From positions 1-9,933 of the forward strand of contig JBCBXA010000100.1 of NCBI GenBank assembly GCA_039816825.1: a DNA stretch of 9,933 bases. Direction: 5' to 3'. This document shows, piece after piece, positions 6,230 through 9,933 of this stretch. The position numbers and the translations under genes are program-made. How positions within the stretch are numbered: the stretch's first letter is position 1; the number at the start of each line of letters is the position of its first letter. Source of the DNA: JBCBXA01 sp039816825 (GTDB lineage: Bacteria > Pseudomonadota > Alphaproteobacteria > Rhizobiales > Rhizobiaceae). A model generated the notes under the pieces. That model did not search any database, was not told where the DNA came from, and saw only the letters and a list, made by a program, of their open reading frames with translations.

Positions 6230-7265
6230 CTTTCGCCTTGCCCCTTTCTTTGCTTGTTGCCCTTCGGCGCGCCTTCGCAAGATCTTGCAGAAAGTATCGA
6301 ATGGGAATGGCCGGAATCCCACCGACACGTGACTTGGCCGGTAGATCTTCGGTCACGGCGGACATGCCAGCCACTTGCGAATGACTGCCAACACTAACGT
6401 GCCCCACAGTGGATGAAGCCCCGGCAAACGTCACGTAGTCGCCGATGATGGACGAACCTGCGAGCCCGACCTTCGCAACGATAAAGCAATGTCGACCGAG
6501 CACGCAATTGTGCCCAATCTGTACCTGATTATCGATTTTGGTGCCTTCACCGATGACCGTATCGGTTGTCGTACCCCGATCAATGGTGGTGTTGGCGCCG
6601 ATATCAACATGATCCTGCACTATCACTCGACCGAGTTGTGGGACCTTGCGATGTTGCACACCGGGAGCAAAACCAAAGCCGTCCTGGCCTATGCAGGCGC
6701 CCGGATGCACAATGACCCCATCGCCCAGGATCGCGTGCTGAATGACCGCATTGGGACCGATATCACACCCGCGCCCAATTGAGACGTTCTGTCCTATGAC
6801 ACAATTGGCTCCCAAAACGGTGCCCTCACCAATTTGAGCACCAGGCCCCACGACGCAGCCGGGCTCTGTTACAACCCCGTCCTCCAGCCGTGCAGTCTGA
6901 TGAACGGTGACAGAACCGGAACCGGTATTGCCGGTGGTGAGAGGGCGCATGGCTTGGGGGTAGAGAATTGCTGCCGCCTGTGCATACGCCCCGTAAGGAT
7001 CGCCGACGACCAGCAAAGTGGCGTGGCTGGGAGCAAGCTCGACCAAGCTGTCATTCAAAACGATCACTGATGCGCCAGTTTTGCTCAGCGCATCGCGATA
7101 CTTTGCTTTGTCCACGAATGCGAGAGAGCCGGAAGTGGCACCATCGATAGGTGCAACGCTGCTGACCACCATGTCGGCATTGCCGCGAAGTTCGGCTCCG
7201 ATAGCAGATGCCAGAAACGCGGCAGTGACAGCTTGCGGCTTCGAGAAGAATTCAGGGTCAGACAC
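6222..7265 (-). CDS. lpxD: UDP-3-O-(3-hydroxyacyl)glucosamine N-acyltransferase
   Basis: This 347-residue trimeric left-handed beta-helix enzyme adds the second (3R)-hydroxyacyl chain, to the 2-amino group, in the third step of lipid A synthesis. The N-terminal uridine-binding domain spans about 1-105, with SLAFVDKAKYRDAL and a VVGDPYGAYA segment. Hexapeptide repeats run from about 118 to 310. The catalytic histidine is His252 in IDNQVQIGHN, matching E. coli His239. The GQDGFGFAP loop (193-201) is characteristic. The C-terminus ends in a basic tail, KARRRATSKERGKAKDD, that may touch ACP or the membrane (inferred). The start is GTG at 7265, chosen because MSDPEFFSKP is family-like and no ATG is near. 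No Shine-Dalgarno is evident, so translation may depend on coupling to bamA, 26 bases upstream. Confidence 0.96.
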   Translation of the reverse strand: MSDPEFFSKPQAVTAAFLASAIGAELRGNADMVVSSVAPIDGATSGSLAFVDKAKYRDALSKTGASVIVLNDSLVELAPSHATLLVVGDPYGAYAQAAAILYPQAMRPLTTGNTGSGSVTVHQTARLEDGVVTEPGCVVGPGAQIGEGTVLGANCVIGQNVSIGRGCDIGPNAVIQHAILGDGVIVHPGACIGQDGFGFAPGVQHRKVPQLGRVIVQDHVDIGANTTIDRGTTTDTVIGEGTKIDNQVQIGHNCVLGRHCFIVAKVGLAGSSIIGDYVTFAGASSTVGHVSVGSHSQVAGMSAVTEDLPAKSRVGGIPAIPIRYFLQDLAKARRRATSKERGKAKDD

Positions 7266-7281
7266 GAAGGCAGCGGATCAG

Positions 7282-7305
7282 GCACCCAGCCTTAGAACTG
7301 GGTGC
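7282..7305 (-). other. 8-bp hairpin across the bamA stop codon
   Basis: On the minus strand, GCACCCAG pairs perfectly with CTGGGTGC (7298-7305 with 7282-7289) around an eight-base loop, TTCTAAGG, that contains the bamA stop TAA. The stem encodes the last bamA residues and ends 16 bases before the lpxD GTG. No T-run follows, so it is not a standard terminator. It could act in processing, partial attenuation or control of lpxD initiation between bamA and the lpx genes. Confidence 0.5.
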
Positions 7306-9643
7306 TGATTCCGAAGTTGAAGAACTGCGTTCTGTCTGTCGCCACCTTGTTGATGGCATGCGCAAAGTCACCCCGAAGCGGGCCAATCGGCGAGTCCCAG
7401 ATCACCGAGAGACCCACGGACGATCGGATCGCGTTCTGGCCTGTCAAGTTGGCGTTAAAGGATCCGTTGACCGCCTGTTCCAGAATGGGTGACGCGCTGC
7501 CGATCCACGCCGCATCGGCAAACAACGCGCCGCGAACACCGAGAGCCTCAGACAGACCCGGGACAGGGAACTGCACCTCGCCGCTGACAGCGATATATTC
7601 TGTTGAGCCAACATGAAGATTGATGGCCTGTGAGAACGGCCCCACGGCACCAGGCTCGAAGCCACGAATGATGCGGGAGTTGATGGCGAAATTGTCCTGG
7701 TAGCGCACGCGCTGTCCCACTCCCGTGGTATGACCACCACGCAGATTACCGAACAGCACGATATCGGAGTCATCCATAACCGACTTGTATCCGACCAATT
7801 GTGCGGTGGTCTGCAGGTAGCGGACATTGCCACCGATCCCAGCAAAAGTCTGACCAAAGCGCACAAGTATGCCATCACGCGGATTCTTCTGATCGTCCAA
7901 GCCGTCGTAGACCAGCTCGTAGCCCAGTGCAGATGTAACCGTCGTGCCTTCCTGAACAAAGGCTGCGCCGTTACCGAGGACATTCCCCACATTATCACGC
8001 TGATAAGTGATCCGGTCGCTCTCGAGGCTGTAGATCAGAGATGCAGTCAGACGTTGGGTTAGCGGCACACCCAGGCTTACGGAACCACCAACAGCCTGGC
8101 TGTTGTACGGGCGGCTCGTCGTGAAGTCTTCAGTGCGATTGTAGGCCGTGAAGCCGGCGGCAAGACGGCGCCCAAGGAAGTAGGGCTCTGTGAACGCGAA
8201 CTCATAGTTGGACGTCTTGCCACCAAGACTTGCTGCAACCTTGATGAACTGCCCTCGACCCAGGAAGTTACGTTCCGACAGGGATACGTTACCGACAACG
8301 CCGTCATTGTTGGAGTAACCCGCACCGATGGTGAAGGAGCCCGTGTTCTTGTCCTTCACATTCACATTCAGAACAACGCGGTCTGGTGCGGAGCCTTGGC
8401 TTGTCGTGATACGGACACTCTCAAAGAAGCCCAGTGCATCCAGCCGACGACGCGCCGCATCGATCAGAACCTGATTGTAGGCATCGCCTTCGGCAATATC
8501 GAACTCGCGGCGTATGACGTAGTCGCGCGTGCGCTCATTGCCGACAATATTGATGCGCTCGATATAGGCGCGCGGACCTTCATCAATGATGTAGACGACG
8601 TCGATGGTCCGCGTATCGAAGTTGCGCTCGCCGCGCGGCGTGATCTGCGCAAAGGCAAACCCCTTACTCGCAACACGGTTATTGATGCCCTCGATGGTCT
8701 CTTCAACGCGCTTGGCGCTGTACAGGCGACCGGTGCGCGACTTCAGTTCGCGCTGCAACTGCTCGGGGTCGAGCCCCTCGATGGTGCTGTCGATCTGGAC
8801 GTCGCCAAAATCGTAGCGCTCGCCCTCATTCACCGTGATCGTGATGGTGTACTCGTTCTCGGCCTGATCGAGGTCTGCAATAGCCGAGATCACTTCGAAG
8901 TCCGCATATCCCCGATCGAAATAAAAGCGAGCTAGGATCTCTTCATCGGCTGCCAGGCGGTCAGGATCATAGACATCGTTCCGGCTGATGAACGACAGCA
9001 GGCTGCTTTGCTTCGTGTTGATGACGCTGCGCAGGCGGCGGTCGCCAAAAGCGTTGTTACCCACAAACAGGATCTGCTTGACGCGAGTTCTGCCGCCTTC
9101 GGCAATTTCAAACACCACATTAACGCGGTTGTTGGCGAGCTCAACGGTCCGAACATTCACGGACACGTCTTCGCGGCCAATGCGCCGGTACTGCTCTTCG
9201 ATGCGCTGGCGATCACTCTCGAGAACATTGTCACTGAGGATCCCGATATCTTCTGACTGCAGAGACGAGCGCAGAGGCTCGGTTTTGATCTTCTTGTTAC
9301 CGCGGATGATGACATTTGCGATCGTCGGATTTTCCTCGACACGCACGATCAGAGTGCGGCCGGACTGGAAGATCTGAACGTCGGCAAACAGGCCGGTCGC
9401 AAAAAGCGCCTTCAGGCTGTCATCGATATCGATTGTCGAAAACGACCGACCGGGCTCGATCGTGATGTAGTTCAGGATGGATTGATTATCGAGCCGCTGA
9501 GACCCCTGCACTTGCACGCTGCTGACAACTGCTGCATGCGCCGCTTGTGGGAAGGTCACTGAATGAGACGCCATGGCAACCGTGCCGAGCGCCAAAGCAA
9601 TCATCAACCGGCAGGCCATCAGGCGGATCGAATTGAAAATCAT
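7292..9643 (-). CDS. bamA: Outer membrane protein assembly factor BamA (Omp85)
   Basis: This 783-residue outer-membrane protein is the core of the BAM complex that folds and inserts beta-barrel proteins. It starts with a signal peptide: basic residues up to CR, a hydrophobic run LMIALALGTVAMA (13-25), and likely cleavage after AHA (37). Five POTRA domains follow at about 39-106, 107-183, 184-275, 276-357 and 358-432. The 16-strand barrel runs from about 433 to 783 with the loop-6 motif IRGFEPG (Arg660-Gly661-Phe662) and a C-terminal Phe. The ATG at 9643 is chosen because it gives a clean signal peptide. Its ribosome binding site is poor. The frame is open to 9751, but the extra 36 residues are basic and would bury the signal. 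It leads the lpx operon and lies downstream of rseP, the usual alphaproteobacterial order. Confidence 0.96.
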   Translation of the reverse strand: MIFNSIRLMACRLMIALALGTVAMASHSVTFPQAAHAAVVSSVQVQGSQRLDNQSILNYITIEPGRSFSTIDIDDSLKALFATGLFADVQIFQSGRTLIVRVEENPTIANVIIRGNKKIKTEPLRSSLQSEDIGILSDNVLESDRQRIEEQYRRIGREDVSVNVRTVELANNRVNVVFEIAEGGRTRVKQILFVGNNAFGDRRLRSVINTKQSSLLSFISRNDVYDPDRLAADEEILARFYFDRGYADFEVISAIADLDQAENEYTITITVNEGERYDFGDVQIDSTIEGLDPEQLQRELKSRTGRLYSAKRVEETIEGINNRVASKGFAFAQITPRGERNFDTRTIDVVYIIDEGPRAYIERINIVGNERTRDYVIRREFDIAEGDAYNQVLIDAARRRLDALGFFESVRITTSQGSAPDRVVLNVNVKDKNTGSFTIGAGYSNNDGVVGNVSLSERNFLGRGQFIKVAASLGGKTSNYEFAFTEPYFLGRRLAAGFTAYNRTEDFTTSRPYNSQAVGGSVSLGVPLTQRLTASLIYSLESDRITYQRDNVGNVLGNGAAFVQEGTTVTSALGYELVYDGLDDQKNPRDGILVRFGQTFAGIGGNVRYLQTTAQLVGYKSVMDDSDIVLFGNLRGGHTTGVGQRVRYQDNFAINSRIIRGFEPGAVGPFSQAINLHVGSTEYIAVSGEVQFPVPGLSEALGVRGALFADAAWIGSASPILEQAVNGSFNANLTGQNAIRSSVGLSVIWDSPIGPLRGDFAHAINKVATDRTQFFNFGISTQF

Positions 9644-9663
9644 AACTGAACCGAACTTTTCAT
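9640..9663 (-). other. Seven-codon open frame overlapping the bamA start
   Basis: On the minus strand an ATG at 9663-9661 begins MKSSVQL and ends in TGA at 9642-9640. That TGA overlaps the bamA ATG as ATGA. Its own ribosome binding site is weak. It could be a leader peptide that passes ribosomes to bamA, or just chance. Such a short frame cannot be judged from sequence alone. Confidence 0.2.
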
Positions 9664-9764
9664 TCTTATGTCTGCTCGGGGAAGCGGACGCGCAGGGTCG
9701 ACTCGAGAGCCCACGCAGAATCCCCATCGCGGTTGTAGACGGTTTTAACATTCAAGCAAGAATG

Positions 9765-9794
9765 CTTAACCGAACCTAGCGGCAAAAAAGTCAA
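9765..9794 (-). promoter_or_regulatory. Candidate sigma-70-type promoter of the bamA-lpx operon
   Basis: On the minus strand, TTGACT (9794-9789) is a good -35 box. At 18 bp lies GTTAAG (9770-9765), a modest -10 sharing only TAA at its centre. Transcription would begin near 9758, leaving a leader of about 115 bases before bamA. The site sits in the only sizeable gap upstream of the operon, which makes a promoter here likely even if these exact boxes are not the ones used. Confidence 0.4.
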
Positions 9795-9812
9795 ACTAGT
9801 GCTAATGTGCCA

Positions 9813-9851
9813 CGGTCGCCTGACGTGTTGGTTACCAACATCTTACGACCG
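9813..9851. other. Nested inverted repeat between rseP and bamA
   Basis: The outer arms CGGTCG (9813-9818) and CGACCG (9846-9851) enclose a tight palindrome, TGTTGGTTACCAACA (9826-9840). As RNA this gives a 6-bp stem, an internal loop, then a 6-bp stem on a TTA loop. As DNA it is a near-perfect dyad about 75 bp upstream of the candidate transcription start, where an activator could bind. It starts 12 bases after the rseP stop, so a role in the rseP 3' end is equally possible. A run of six A's (9784-9789) lies too far away to make it a standard terminator. Confidence 0.45.
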
Positions 9852-9863
9852 ATCTCGAACGGA

Positions 9864-9933
9864 TCAGCCGAAAAAATGCCCAGCCAACTGGCGACCGTAG
9901 AAAAGGATGTCATTCGACGTAACGAACAGCATG
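9864..9933 (-). CDS. rseP: RIP metalloprotease RseP, C-terminal tip (partial)
   Basis: The minus strand reads 22 codons, from MLFVTSNDILFYGR to QLAGHFFG and a TGA at 9866-9864. The hydrophobic stretch with the Asn-Asp pair is typical of the last transmembrane helix of the site-2 protease RseP, usually written as a phenylalanine-rich segment followed by ND and a short tail. Its place directly upstream of bamA on the same strand is the conserved alphaproteobacterial order. RseP cleaves anti-sigma factors and remnant signal peptides within the inner membrane. Most of the gene, including the HExxH zinc site, lies outside the window, so the call rests on a short tail plus context. Confidence 0.75.
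   Translation of the reverse strand, partial: MLFVTSNDILFYGRQLAGHFFG

Noticed and set aside
6230..6328. Earlier FabZ start at 6328
   Set aside because: It overlaps lpxD by more than 100 bases, and its basic 33-residue extension is unlike FabZ. The 6229 start has the right length and a ribosome binding site.
9644..9751. Earlier BamA start at 9751
   Set aside because: It would put 36 basic residues before the signal peptide. The 9643 start gives a clean signal peptide and normal length.
9784..9789. Run of six A's (T's on minus) as the tail of an rseP terminator
   Set aside because: The nearest stem ends about 24 bases upstream, too far for an intrinsic terminator. The run overlaps the spacer edge of the candidate promoter instead.
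9765..9800. CtrA-type box (TTAA-N7-TTAA) upstream of bamA
   Set aside because: The two TTAA motifs here are about 17 bases apart, not seven.
1..9933. Mobile element, CRISPR array, defence or other novel gene cluster
   Set aside because: All coding space is filled by recognised housekeeping genes in a conserved order. No transposase, direct-repeat array, tRNA or unknown gene was seen.

Overview
The window is an ordinary housekeeping stretch of an alphaproteobacterial chromosome. The gene order is gltX, gltA, then convergent lpxB, lpxI, lpxA, fabZ, lpxD, bamA and the 3' tip of rseP. The presence of LpxI (not LpxH), the absence of a skp/ompH gene between bamA and lpxD, and gltX-gltA lying tail-on to the lpx block all fit Alphaproteobacteria. 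Hyphomicrobiales (Rhizobiales)-like relatives are my best guess, by inference from gene order and protein style only.

Left part (1-2956, mostly + strand). Bases 1-138 on the minus strand encode the first 46 residues of glutamyl-tRNA synthetase, including the HIGH-type motif. The rest of the same protein is read from about 192 to 1517 on the plus strand. A perfect 20-bp inverted repeat (1-20 and 190-209) joins the two parts. As given, gltX is therefore broken by an inversion of its first ~200 bp. Because the repeat begins exactly at base 1, a fold-back chimera at a contig end is the likeliest cause. gltA (citrate synthase, 1664-2956) follows with its own ribosome binding site and a 146-bp leader.

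Middle and right part (2957-9643, minus strand). bamA, lpxD, fabZ, lpxA, lpxI and lpxB form a tight operon. All junctions overlap or abut except the 26-nt bamA-lpxD gap, which carries an 8-bp hairpin across the bamA stop codon. The genes link outer-membrane protein assembly (BamA) with the early steps of lipid A synthesis (LpxA, LpxD, LpxI, LpxB) and with fatty acid elongation (FabZ), which draws on the same (3R)-hydroxyacyl-ACP pool. gltA and lpxB converge with their stop codons touching. A strong stem-loop encoded by the last codons of lpxB probably ends transcription there.

Right end (9644-9933). About 220 bp without a gene separates bamA from the rseP 3' end. It holds a nested inverted repeat, a candidate promoter and a seven-codon open frame whose stop overlaps the bamA start.

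I found no mobile element, CRISPR array, RNA gene or unknown multi-gene system. The points worth a second look are the gltX inversion, the lpxB-embedded terminator, the bamA-lpxD hairpin and the rseP-bamA spacer.
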